64,000 bases of DNA. Source: Ancylobacter oerskovii (GTDB lineage: Bacteria; Pseudomonadota; Alphaproteobacteria; Rhizobiales; Xanthobacteraceae). Of this stretch, positions 6,908-15,123 are shown in pieces (within the stretch, counting starts at the first letter, position 1; every line of letters starts with the position of its first letter). The position numbers and the translations under genes are program-made. The notes beneath the pieces are model-generated. The model was not told where the DNA came from. It worked only from the letters and a program-made list of their open reading frames with translations, and did no database searches. The stretch spans positions 151,424-215,423 of the forward strand of contig NZ_JAHBGB010000044.1 of assembly GCF_018390555.1 (NCBI RefSeq). Direction: 5' to 3'.

Positions 6908-8696
6908 TGAACTGCTCATCCGACGCGCGCCGCTCACGGCGTCCAGCTGGAACCCGGACGAGCGCACCCTCGAGGTGATCTTCTCCACCGGCGCCGGTGT
7001 CGAGCGCATGGACGCGCGCGGCACCTTCCTCGAGCGGCTGGACCTCGATCAGGACTGGTCCGCCTTCATCGGCGCTCCGGTGCTGAACGCGCACAAGCGT
7101 GGCGACGTCACCGACGTGCTCGGTCATGTCGTGAAGGCGTGGACCGTGAGCGCCTCCGAGGCCCGCGCCATCATTAAGCTCTCCCGCCGGCCCGACGTCG
7201 AAACCGTCGTGCAGGACGTGCGCGACGGGCACCTGCGTGGTGTCTCCGTCGGCTATGCCGTCGCGGAATGGCGGGAAGGCGCCGAGGGCGGCAAGCGCAC
7301 CAAGACGGCGACGCGATGGACGCCGGCAGAACTCTCCATCGTTCCCGTTGCCGCCGATCCCGGCGCCACCATTCGCAGTGAGAATCCCATGCCCGAAAAC
7401 ATCACGACCCCGAATCCGCAGCAGACCACCGCGCTGGCGCCCGTTGCGACCCGCGCGGCGGAAAATCAGGAAATCCGTGCCATCGCCGGCCTTGTCGGCC
7501 TCGATCAGGCGTGGATCGACGGACAGATCGACACGGGCGCCACGGCGGATGCTGCCCGTGCCGCCGCGTTCGAAGCCCTCCGCTCCCGCGCGCCGGCGCC
7601 GATCGTCACCGCGCGGGCCAGCATCGGCACCGACCATGCCGACCCGCTGGCGATCCGCTCCGCCATGGCCGACGCACTTGCACACCGCCTGGCGCCCGGC
7701 GCAGTGAAGCTGGAAGGCCGCGCCGCCGAATTCCGCGGGGTGCGGCTGCTCCATATGGTCGGCGACCTCGCCCATGCGCGCGGCGAGCGCATCAACCTGC
7801 GCGATCAGAATGCGCTCATGGAGCGCGCGGTCGGAGCCCACTCCACCAGCGATTTCCCACTGCTGCTGGCGGATGCCACCAATAAGGCACTGCTGGCGCA
7901 GTACCAGATCGCCGCACCGACCTATCGCAAATGGGCGGCGCCCCGGCAGTTCGGCGACTTCCGCGACCACAGCTTCCTGCGCGTCGGCGATTTCCCGGCC
8001 TTCAAGCCGATCGCCGAGAATGGGGAAGTGACCTACGGCACCCTCTCAGAGAACCGCGAGAAGGTCCGGGCAAAGGAGTACGGCACCGGCATCTCCGTCG
8101 GGCGCCAGTTGCTCATCAATGACGATCTGTCGGCGCTGGCCGACTTTTCATCCATGATCGCCCAGCGCGCCGCGGCCGATAAGAACCAGCTCGCCTATGC
8201 GGTTCTCTCCGCCAATGCCGTGCTGTCGGACAACGTGGCGCTGTTCCACGCCGACCATGGCAATCTCGCGGCCACGCCGGCGGCGATCACCGCCACGTCG
8301 ATTGGAGCCGCCGTAGCAGCGCTGCGTGGCCAAACCAGCCTCGACGGGCTCGCGCTGAACCTTCAGCCGGCCTTCCTCGTGGTCGGCCGGGCGAAGGAGG
8401 TGGAGGCCCGCCAGATCCTCGCCGCCATCACGCCGAGCAAGACCACCGACGTGAACGTCTGGGCGGGCTTCGCCGAGCTCATCGTGGACGCGAACATCCC
8501 CGCCAACGAGTGGTACCTCCTCGCCGCGCCGGGGGCCGCTCCGACCGTGGTGTACGGCTACGTCTCCGGAGCCGAGGGCCCGCAGGTGCGCACCGAAATC
8601 GACTTCGACACCCGTGCGGTGAAGGTCGCCGCCGGGCTGGATTTCGGCGTCGGCGCGATCGATTTCCGCGGCGCCTATAAGAACGAGGGCTTGTGA
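6900..8696 (+). CDS. Prohead protease / major capsid protein fusion
   Basis: 598 residues. Residues about 1-160 are an HK97-type prohead protease domain (LIRRAPLTASSWNPDERTLE, VLNAHKRGDVTDVLGHV with the catalytic-type His, RGVSVGYAV, ELSIVPVAADPGA). Residues about 165-598 form the major capsid protein (FRDHSFLRVGDFPAFKPIAE, the INDDLSALADF region, and a C-terminal VRTEIDFDTRAVKVAAGLDF). The protease presumably cuts itself away from the shell protein. An in-frame ATG at 7389 (Met164, MPENITTP) lies exactly at the domain boundary and could yield free capsid protein. No stop or frameshift separates the domains. Confidence 0.9.
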   Translation: MPDELLIRRAPLTASSWNPDERTLEVIFSTGAGVERMDARGTFLERLDLDQDWSAFIGAPVLNAHKRGDVTDVLGHVVKAWTVSASEARAIIKLSRRPDVETVVQDVRDGHLRGVSVGYAVAEWREGAEGGKRTKTATRWTPAELSIVPVAADPGATIRSENPMPENITTPNPQQTTALAPVATRAAENQEIRAIAGLVGLDQAWIDGQIDTGATADAARAAAFEALRSRAPAPIVTARASIGTDHADPLAIRSAMADALAHRLAPGAVKLEGRAAEFRGVRLLHMVGDLAHARGERINLRDQNALMERAVGAHSTSDFPLLLADATNKALLAQYQIAAPTYRKWAAPRQFGDFRDHSFLRVGDFPAFKPIAENGEVTYGTLSENREKVRAKEYGTGISVGRQLLINDDLSALADFSSMIAQRAAADKNQLAYAVLSANAVLSDNVALFHADHGNLAATPAAITATSIGAAVAALRGQTSLDGLALNLQPAFLVVGRAKEVEARQILAAITPSKTTDVNVWAGFAELIVDANIPANEWYLLAAPGAAPTVVYGYVSGAEGPQVRTEIDFDTRAVKVAAGLDFGVGAIDFRGAYKNEGL

Positions 8697-8697
8697 C

Positions 8698-9267
8698 ATG
8701 AAGAACTTCCGCCGCTCCGGCAATTCCAACCCCGTGCCGGCGCCCGCTGGCGGCGTGCTCTCCGGCGATGGTGTGCTTGTCGGCTCGCTGTTCGGTATCG
8801 CGGCCGCGAGCGCGGCAGAGGGCGAACTGGTCGAACTCGCCTGCGTGGGTGTCTTCGACCTAAAGAAGACCGCCGGCCAGACGTGGACCGTCGGCGCCCG
8901 AATCTATTGGGATGCTGCGGCGAAGGTGGCGACCGTCACGCCGGCCAGCAACACGGTGATCGGCCTAGCGGTCGCCCCGGCCGCGAGCTCGAGCGCCACC
9001 GGGCTCGTGCGCCTGAATGGCGTCGACGCCACCCCTGGTACGCTCGATCAGCTCCCGGGTGGAGGTGGCGAAGGAGACGTGCTGAAGATCGCCTCCGGCG
9101 TGCCGACCTGGGCGCCAGCCTTCGATGACTTCGATGGCGACGTGGAAGCGGCGGTGTCAGCCAAGACGGAAATCGCGGCGCTGGTGCCGATAGCCGATCC
9201 GTCGACGGCCACCGCCGAGGACTGCGCAACCACGCTCAATGCCATCATCGCGGCGCTGAAGGCGTAG
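8698..9267 (+). CDS. DUF2190 capsid cement protein with a head-fibre-like tail
   Basis: 189 residues. Residues about 1-115 match the DUF2190 pattern (APAGGVLSGDGVLVGSLFGI, VFDLKKTAGQTWTVGARIYW, NTVIGLAVAPA), a family of capsid decoration proteins. The rest (GGGGEGDVLKIASGVPTWAP... VPIADPSTATAEDCATTLNA) looks like the tail of phage head-fibre proteins, suggesting a decoration protein with an extra exposed module. It starts one base after the capsid stop codon. Confidence 0.75.
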   Translation: MKNFRRSGNSNPVPAPAGGVLSGDGVLVGSLFGIAAASAAEGELVELACVGVFDLKKTAGQTWTVGARIYWDAAAKVATVTPASNTVIGLAVAPAASSSATGLVRLNGVDATPGTLDQLPGGGGEGDVLKIASGVPTWAPAFDDFDGDVEAAVSAKTEIAALVPIADPSTATAEDCATTLNAIIAALKA

Positions 9268-9272
9268 TGCAC

Positions 9273-9503
9273 ATGAACCAGGGGCTGACGACCGACCTTG
9301 CCACGCTGATGATGCAGCAGAAGGAGCTGCAAGCCGCGCGAGCGTCCGGCGTCCGACGCGTCGAGTTCCGGGATCGGACGGTGGAGTACCGCTCCGATGC
9401 CGAACTCGCCGCTGCCATCCGTGACCTTGAAGCCCGCATCGCCGCAGCCCAAGGGCAACCAGCGGTGCAGGTTCACATCGTGACCAAGAACCGAGGCTGG
9501 TAG
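9273..9503 (+). CDS. Phage head-tail joining protein (gpW-type)
   Basis: 76 residues. The pattern LQAARASGVRRVEFRDRTVE followed by YRSDAELAAAIRDLEARIA is characteristic of the short gpW-like head-tail joining proteins that sit on the portal. A GTG at 9267 is an alternative start, better spaced from the GAAGG upstream. It lies between the cement protein and terminase small subunit. Confidence 0.7.
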   Translation: MNQGLTTDLATLMMQQKELQAARASGVRRVEFRDRTVEYRSDAELAAAIRDLEARIAAAQGQPAVQVHIVTKNRGW

Positions 9504-9505
9504 CC

Positions 9506-10087
9506 ATGCCGAGGCACCAGAGGGGGCATCGGACGCCTGGGTCCTCCCCCGAAACGCCCACCGCAAGGTCGAAGCATCGCGGGATCTCGCTCGCTGCAAC
9601 CTCCTCCAAGGGCCCTCCGCCGCCATTGGGAGAGCCGGTGACGGCCGATGAGCTCGCCGGGCTGCTCGGCATCGCCCCGCGCACGGTGCGGGAGTTGGCC
9701 GGCCGTGGCCTCGTGGTGAAGGCCGGACGTGGCCGGTATGACGTCGCCGCGTCGCTTTCCGGCTACTGCGCCCATCTCAGGGAACAGGCGGCCGGGCGCG
9801 CCGGCGATGCACAGGCCGGGCTTACCAATGAGCGGGCACGCCAGGCGCGGGAGGCAGCTGACAATCTCGCGCTGAGGAACGCCACCCTGCGCGGCGAGAT
9901 GGTGGCGGCGAAGGACGTCGCCGCCGAATGGTCCGGTATCCTGCGCCGGCTGCGCTCGCGGATCCTCGCCGTACCGTCCCGGGTGAACCAGCGGCTCCCG
10001 TTCCTGAAGCCGCACGACGTCGCCGAGGTCGATGCCGAGCTGCGCGAAGCGCTCACGGAGTTGGGCCATGACGGCGCATCCGCTTGA
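9506..10087 (+). CDS. Terminase small subunit, Nu1-like
   Basis: 193 residues. After a basic, Pro/Ser-rich leader, residues about 45-90 form a winged-helix DNA-binding domain (VTADELAGLLGIAPRTVREL, AGRGLVVKAGRGRYD), followed by a long helical region (LTNERARQAREAADNLALRN; VAAEWSGILRRLRSRILAVP) as in lambda gpNu1 relatives. It recognises the packaging site and recruits the large subunit. The 3' end overlaps the large subunit start by 20 bases, the expected partner order. Confidence 0.8.
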   Translation: MPRHQRGHRTPGSSPETPTARSKHRGISLAATSSKGPPPPLGEPVTADELAGLLGIAPRTVRELAGRGLVVKAGRGRYDVAASLSGYCAHLREQAAGRAGDAQAGLTNERARQAREAADNLALRNATLRGEMVAAKDVAAEWSGILRRLRSRILAVPSRVNQRLPFLKPHDVAEVDAELREALTELGHDGASA

Positions 10088-11876
10088 GCTCGTGCGCCGA
10101 ACGGCGCTGGCGAACCTCATCCCACCGCCGCGGCTGCCGCTGTCCGACTGGATCGAGCGCCACCTCATCCTGCCCGACGATGTCTCTGCGCAGCCCGGCG
10201 CGGTGCGGCTATGGCCGTTCCAGCGCGAAATAGCCGACGCGATCGGGGATCCGGCAATCGAGCGCGTGACCATCGTCAAGCCGGTGCGCGTCGGCTTCAC
10301 CACCCTGCTCACTGGTGCGCTGGCCTCCTTCGTCGCCAATGAGCCGGCGCCGGTGTTGGCACTGCTGCCGGCGGAGGCCGACTGCCGCGACTACATGGTG
10401 TCGGACATCGAACCCACCTTTGCCGCCTCGCCGGTGCTTGCTGGGTTGTTGTCGGCCGATGCGGCGGAGGGCGGCCGTAACACGCTGCTGTCGCGTCGCT
10501 TCCCCGGTGGCTCCCTGAAGGTCGTCGCCGCCAAGGCGCCGCGCAATCTGCGCCGCCACAATGCCCGGCTGCTCTTCATCGACGAAGCCGACGCCATGCT
10601 GCCCGGCCCGGAGGGCGCGCCGATCGCGCTGGCCGAAAAGCGCACGCTCTCCTTCGCCAACCGCAAGATTGTGCTGGGATCCACACCGACCGATGAGGAG
10701 ACGTCGAACGTCCTGCGCTCCTACGCGGCGAGCGACCGACGGGTATTCGAGGTACCCTGTCCGCATTGCGGGGAACGTTTCGAACTCCTCTGGGCACATA
10801 TCCAGTGGCCGAAGGACCAGCCCGAAGACGCCTATGCCGCTTGTCCGGCGAATGGCTGCATCATCGCCGAACGGGAAAAGCCGGCCATGGTCGCTGCGGG
10901 CACCTGGCGCGCCACCGCGCCGGCGGTGAAAGAGCATGCCGGCTTCCGGCTCAATGCCCTTGTCTCACTGCTGGCGAAGGCCTCGTGGGGCAAGCTCGCT
11001 GCTGAGTTCCTCACGGCCCGAGCCAGCAGCGACACGCTGCGCGTCTTCGTCAACACCATCCTCGCCGAGGGCTGGCGCGAGACGGCGGATATCATCGACG
11101 AGTCGGCGCTCGCCGGGCGCATCGAACCCTTCGGCCTGAACGCCATTCCCGCCGAGGTGCTGGTCATCACCGTCGGCGTCGACGTGCAGGATGACCGCTT
11201 GGAATGTTCCATCGTGGGCTGGACGCGGACCGACGACGCTCTGGTGCTCGGACACTCGATCGTCTGGGGATCCTCGCAGGACGATTCTACCTGGGCAGAA
11301 CTCGACGAGCTGCTGCGCACCACCTGGCCACATCCCCATGGTGGCCGGCTGAAGGTCGAGGCGGCGATCGTGGACTCCGGCGACGGCGGGATCACCGAGA
11401 AGGTGTATTCGTTCTGCTTCCCGCGCATGCCGCGCCGCATCTGGGCCGGCAAGGGCGTGGCCGGCCCCCGCCCGGCCTGGCAGATGAGCAAATCCACCGT
11501 GAAGGGCGGCCGGCTGTTCATCGTCGGCGTCGACGGCATCAAGACGACGATCTTGGATCGCCTCCGCCGCACCGGTGGCGATGAGGCGCCGCAGAGCTCC
11601 ATCCGTCTCTCCGCCGACCTCGAGCCCAGTTATTTCGAACAGCTCGCCAGCGAGCGGCGCGTGATCCGGATGCATGCCGGCCAGCCGGTCCGCCGCTTCG
11701 AGCGCATCACTGGCGCCCGCGCCGAAGCGCTCGACTGTCTCGTCTATGCCTTCTCCGCCCGGCGCGGCGTGACGATCAATTACGACAATCGCGAGGAAGA
11801 GCTTCGCGGCATGCCGACACCGCCGCGCCCATCCCGGGTGATCGAATCCAAGTGGATGAATCGAGGTCGCGCATGA
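10068..11876 (+). CDS. Terminase large subunit, GpA family
   Basis: 602 residues; the packaging ATPase and nuclease. The ATPase loop KPVRVGFTT is at 71-79 and Walker B LLFIDEAD has D172/E173. Four cysteines (C231, C234, C259, C264) form a zinc ribbon typical of GpA-type terminases. The nuclease half begins near VITVGVDVQDDRLECSIVGW and contains further acidic residues (VDSGDGG). ATG 10068 is chosen because it gives the usual start MTAHPLELVR and a short overlap with the small subunit. Confidence 0.92.
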   Translation: MTAHPLELVRRTALANLIPPPRLPLSDWIERHLILPDDVSAQPGAVRLWPFQREIADAIGDPAIERVTIVKPVRVGFTTLLTGALASFVANEPAPVLALLPAEADCRDYMVSDIEPTFAASPVLAGLLSADAAEGGRNTLLSRRFPGGSLKVVAAKAPRNLRRHNARLLFIDEADAMLPGPEGAPIALAEKRTLSFANRKIVLGSTPTDEETSNVLRSYAASDRRVFEVPCPHCGERFELLWAHIQWPKDQPEDAYAACPANGCIIAEREKPAMVAAGTWRATAPAVKEHAGFRLNALVSLLAKASWGKLAAEFLTARASSDTLRVFVNTILAEGWRETADIIDESALAGRIEPFGLNAIPAEVLVITVGVDVQDDRLECSIVGWTRTDDALVLGHSIVWGSSQDDSTWAELDELLRTTWPHPHGGRLKVEAAIVDSGDGGITEKVYSFCFPRMPRRIWAGKGVAGPRPAWQMSKSTVKGGRLFIVGVDGIKTTILDRLRRTGGDEAPQSSIRLSADLEPSYFEQLASERRVIRMHAGQPVRRFERITGARAEALDCLVYAFSARRGVTINYDNREEELRGMPTPPRPSRVIESKWMNRGRA

Positions 11877-12203
11877 CGCACTGAGATCGCCGGGGGTTCA
11901 CGCGCTTTCTCCCGGCGGGTGATGGCCGATCACCATAAGAATCGGCCCGCAACCCGCGCCTCTGTCCTTCAGGGGTTTGGGCGGGGCAGGCAGGCGTCCC
12001 CCTGCCATCCGCCGTGCGAACGGCAGCCTCCTTGGACCCGTGCCAGCCGCACGGAGCGCGGGAGGCACCTTCTCAATCGCTCAGAGAGACTCGTGGGCGG
12101 CCGCTTGCCGCCCGGGCCACCTCACCAGCAGCAGACAGCAGATCGCCGCATACGCCGCCCCCTGAGTCACCGGCAGGGCATCCCTTGAGTGGAGCACCGC
12201 ACC
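11877..12203 (+). other. Non-coding gap between terminase and neck-like gene
   Basis: I see no convincing gene in these 327 bases. Near the start is a dyad with 7-bp arms, CGCCGGG (11888-11894) and CCCGGCG (11911-11917), without a following T run, so at most a weak terminator or processing site. Short open frames here have no recognisable composition or ribosome site. Confidence 0.4.
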
Positions 12204-12620
12204 ATGTCCCTATTCGACCGCCTGGACGCCATGGCAAGCCGATCCGTCGACCACGTGATGGCGATCCCCTTCCGGCTCGATCCCATGCGGAGCAGTCCGA
12301 ACGGCCGGCCGCAGCCGGATCCCACCCGCATCACGGTGTACGGTCGGGGCGTGCTCACCGAGGGGGCCGCGGATCACGCCATCGAAGCCGGCGACCGCAG
12401 CCGGTCAGGCAATGATATGCGCACGCTCGCCACCGGCCGGACGTACGAGCTGTCGGTGGACCGGCGATATTTCGAGCACGTCGTGCCGGAACAGCGCGAG
12501 CCGCGGCAGGGCGACCAGATTGTCTTTCCCGACAACTGCGAGTTGGACCCGTTTCAAGTCATTGCGGTCCGGCGGGACGGATTGAGTCGAATGGTGCTTA
12601 GGCTGGAGCGCCTTCAATAG
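12204..12620 (+). CDS. Putative phage head-tail connector/neck protein
   Basis: 138 residues, MSLFDRLDAMASRSVDHVMA onward. The first half resembles small proteins encoded beside terminase and portal genes in alphaproteobacterial prophages (FDRLD.MASR.VD..., then NGRPQPDPTR); the second half is beta-rich with RSGNDMRTLATGRTYELSVD, where such proteins carry a conserved RSGND-like turn. I infer a head-tail completion role; a specific family was not verifiable. ATG 12204 is preferred over GTG 12189 since GGAG lies 10 bases upstream. It is the last gene with normal phage GC content before the AT-rich module. Confidence 0.5.
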   Translation: MSLFDRLDAMASRSVDHVMAIPFRLDPMRSSPNGRPQPDPTRITVYGRGVLTEGAADHAIEAGDRSRSGNDMRTLATGRTYELSVDRRYFEHVVPEQREPRQGDQIVFPDNCELDPFQVIAVRRDGLSRMVLRLERLQ

Positions 12621-12783
12621 CGTCACCGATCATCTAAGTGCGTCACGCCTTAGGCGTAAAAAAATATCCTCAAGAATTGCGACGGGCACCCGGCCCGAGC
12701 GAACGCGCTGCTCTTGTCGAGCGCGATCACATAGTATCATAACGTTGGAATTAGGTGCTGGGTCTTTGTATCGGGAGCTTGAT

Positions 12784-13908
12784 GTGCAGATTGACACCAT
12801 TAAGGTGAGCCCCTCAGATCTTCTTCTTGATCCAAATAATTATCGCTTCCATGACATTCAAGGTTATCGAGCGGTAAGTAAAAGTCGCTACGCCGAGCCC
12901 GGAGCTCAGGAGAGAGCTCTGCAGTTTTTGCGCGACACACCTGCATTCGATCTTAACGCCCTACGTGATTCAATTATATCAAATGGATTTGTCCCATTTG
13001 AACAGATTGTTGTTGAAAAATACCACGTTCCCGAAGGTGGATTTAAATATCTCGTTATTGAAGGAAACAGACGCGCAGCGGCATTGAAAACCATACTTAA
13101 AGACTACAATGAATCCACCTTGGATTTAAGTCCGGAAAAGCTCGCCACGATCGAAAATATTTCTGTTATTGAAATTACTGGATCGGAATCCGAACGACAG
13201 GGCTACCAGAAGACGCTCATGGCAATACGCCATGTTGCCGGGATTCGAGAATGGGGCCCATACCAACAAGCCCGGTTGGTTGTGGAGATGTATGATCAGG
13301 AAGAGGGCGCATTCGGTCCAGTAGCCCAGCGGATCGGCATTACTTCTCGGGAGGTCGCTCGCCGGTATCGAGCATCCAAAGCCTTGCAGCAGATGGAGAA
13401 AGATGACGAGTTCGGCGAATATGCCGCCCCCAAACTCTATTCATTTTTCCACGAAGCAGTTTCACAGCCTAAAGTAAGAGAGTGGCTGAAATTTTCAGAC
13501 ACAAGCTATATGGCCGAAGATGCGGATGCTAGGCGAGTATTCTACGAATTGCTGAGTCCACGAGAAACCGTGGATGGACGCCAAGCTCCAAAACTTCAGA
13601 ATGCAAATCAGCAGGTTCGTCAACTCAAAGACATCGTAGATAAACCCATCCCCCTCAAGATCCTTTCAGATCCCGAGCGCAGCTTTTCAGAGGCGGTACG
13701 CGCAGCGGAGGCCGAGCTTCCAACTGACGAAACCGGCGCCCTCGAGCACGCATTGGGCACAGCACTCCAAGCCCTGCGGCAGCCGAGCATCGATGCCTGG
13801 CTCAGCCCGGATACACGAGCAGTACAGATTTGGGAGGATTTAGTTAGCCTCGTGGACAAGGTTCGGCCGCTAATATCCAAGAAAAATGACACCCAAATTA
13901 ATAGTTAA
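12784..13908 (+). CDS. ParB/Srx-fold protein with HTH, first gene of a candidate defence module
   Basis: 374 residues. Residues about 1-110 match the ParB-like fold: an opening IDTIKVSPSDLLLDPNNYRF and the key motif EGNRRAAALK (E93, G94, N95, R96, R97), equivalent to the GERR nucleotide/phosphate-binding box of ParB. Residues about 155-200 look like the following helix-turn-helix (PVAQRIGITSREVARRYRAS). The C-terminal 170 residues are not recognised. GTG 12784 is chosen because GGGAG lies at 12773-12777; the frame opens upstream to TTG 12745. The composition is clearly lower in GC than the phage and host genes. It overlaps the Mrr-like nuclease gene by 23 bases. A nucleotide-dependent sensor or DNA-loading role is inference. 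Confidence 0.7.
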   Translation: MQIDTIKVSPSDLLLDPNNYRFHDIQGYRAVSKSRYAEPGAQERALQFLRDTPAFDLNALRDSIISNGFVPFEQIVVEKYHVPEGGFKYLVIEGNRRAAALKTILKDYNESTLDLSPEKLATIENISVIEITGSESERQGYQKTLMAIRHVAGIREWGPYQQARLVVEMYDQEEGAFGPVAQRIGITSREVARRYRASKALQQMEKDDEFGEYAAPKLYSFFHEAVSQPKVREWLKFSDTSYMAEDADARRVFYELLSPRETVDGRQAPKLQNANQQVRQLKDIVDKPIPLKILSDPERSFSEAVRAAEAELPTDETGALEHALGTALQALRQPSIDAWLSPDTRAVQIWEDLVSLVDKVRPLISKKNDTQINS

Positions 13909-14761
13909 GCTTTTAGAAGAGACAATCGGAATTGATGGATCGCCAAAGAAAGTAATTTTGGCGATCGAAGAAGCCCTTTTTCTGAAGAAAGGACTCACTC
14001 GCATCGCCTCTGCTGAACTGGCAGAAAGACTTGAGCAGGCTACGATTGCATATATCGCTGAGAAAGCCGCCGCTTCTGAAAAAGATGGCGTACTTTTTCA
14101 CCTTCAATTACTCGGGTCCTCTCGGGATTATGTGGCAGGCTTTTCGCATCCACTCGCCACCGAAAGTCCAGGAAGCGCCCTTGCACGGCAACAGAGGCGC
14201 CACGTTGCCGATGTGCGCGCAGCAATTCAGTCCCTGTCATTCAGCCATTTTGAGAGATTCTGCGCACGCATTCTCATTCTCATGGGCGCCTCTGAGGCCA
14301 AAATAACTCCTCACTCTGGAGATCAGGGCATAGATTTCCATGGAACATTGACGCTTGGTCAATTCAATTCACTACCTCAGCCATTCATGCAAATGGCGCA
14401 CGACATTAGATTCTCCTTTCTTGGGCAAGCAAAACACTACCCAAATAGCGCACTTAGCACCAGCGTCGTACGGGAGTTAATTGGAGCAGTAAGCTTAGCA
14501 AGAACAAAAACATTCTCTTCCAGATCTTTTGATGGATTGGAAAGCGCAAATATACGACCATTTTCACCGATCGTTACTATATTGTTCACTACCGGAACAT
14601 TAAGTCGAGGCGCGCGCGAACTTTCCAGTTCCGCCGGAATAATATCACGATCCGGAGAGCAATTGGCTGTATTTCTAGTTGATCACAGTATAGGAGTTTC
14701 AATAAACGACGATGAACTGAAATTTGACAAAGACGCATTTGAATATTGGCTTCTTGGGTAG
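13886..14761 (+). CDS. Mrr-like PD-(D/E)XK nuclease, second gene of the candidate defence module
   Basis: 291 residues. Residues about 113-185 match the Mrr_cat restriction endonuclease pattern: SFSHFERFCARILILMGASE, then GDQGIDF with D146 and D150, then GQAKHY with Q181 and K183 (D...QxK catalytic arrangement). The N-terminal 100 residues are helical and unrecognised; the C-terminal 90 residues may form the rest of the fold. The gene shares the low GC of its partner (27 G/C in the 60 bases 14401-14460) and begins inside it, so both are made together. DNA cleavage is inferred from the motif; the target (modified DNA, phage DNA) is unknown. Confidence 0.75.
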   Translation: MTPKLIVKLLEETIGIDGSPKKVILAIEEALFLKKGLTRIASAELAERLEQATIAYIAEKAAASEKDGVLFHLQLLGSSRDYVAGFSHPLATESPGSALARQQRRHVADVRAAIQSLSFSHFERFCARILILMGASEAKITPHSGDQGIDFHGTLTLGQFNSLPQPFMQMAHDIRFSFLGQAKHYPNSALSTSVVRELIGAVSLARTKTFSSRSFDGLESANIRPFSPIVTILFTTGTLSRGARELSSSAGIISRSGEQLAVFLVDHSIGVSINDDELKFDKDAFEYWLLG

Positions 14762-14802
14762 CGATCATTAGCCACACCAATTCACCGAATAGGTATTTAT
14801 AT

Positions 14803-15123
14803 TTAATCCTTATTTTTGACACCAGCCATCAACCTGCGCCGCCGCATGACGGAGGCCAGGTCGGGCTCTCGCGCTTCGGAATCGCTGATCCCGCTCGCCA
14901 ACAACCCGCTCCTTCCACTCGAGATGGTGCTCTGTCGCTCCAACGCCTCGATCGCCTCGATCGGAATTCGCAGCAGTTTTCCACCCAGGCGGAAAGCCCC
15001 GGGCATTTTGCCGTCTGCTATCATCCGCCGCACGAACGAGGGCGAGCACTTCCACCGTTCGGCGACCTCCTCCGGCGTGTAGACGAAGCTGACGAATTCT
15101 TCCTTGTCCGGGCCGGCGGTCAT
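14803..15123 (-). CDS. Excisionase-like helix-turn-helix protein
   Basis: 106 residues. Residues about 14-55 (VYTPEEVAERWKCSPSFVRR, MIADGKMPGAFRLGGKLLRI) are the MerR/excisionase HTH_17 pattern; the basic C-terminal tail ends MRRRRLMAGVKNKD. ATG 15123 has an excellent GGAGGTG site just upstream. It reads away from the attachment region and sits between the accessory genes and the tRNA, the usual place for an AlpA/Xis type gene that bends DNA for excision. No integrase is next to it in this window. Confidence 0.7.
   Translation of the reverse strand: MTAGPDKEEFVSFVYTPEEVAERWKCSPSFVRRMIADGKMPGAFRLGGKLLRIPIEAIEALERQSTISSGRSGLLASGISDSEAREPDLASVMRRRRLMAGVKNKD

Noticed and set aside
11919-12188. 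Small open frames downstream of the terminase gene
   Set aside because: No start signal, no motif, Arg/Pro-rich composition typical of noncoding GC-rich DNA.
12645-12657. ACGCCTTAGGCGT followed by an A run, possible terminator
   Set aside because: The dyad is short, and the A run is on the wrong side for a terminator of either flanking gene; at best a small operator.
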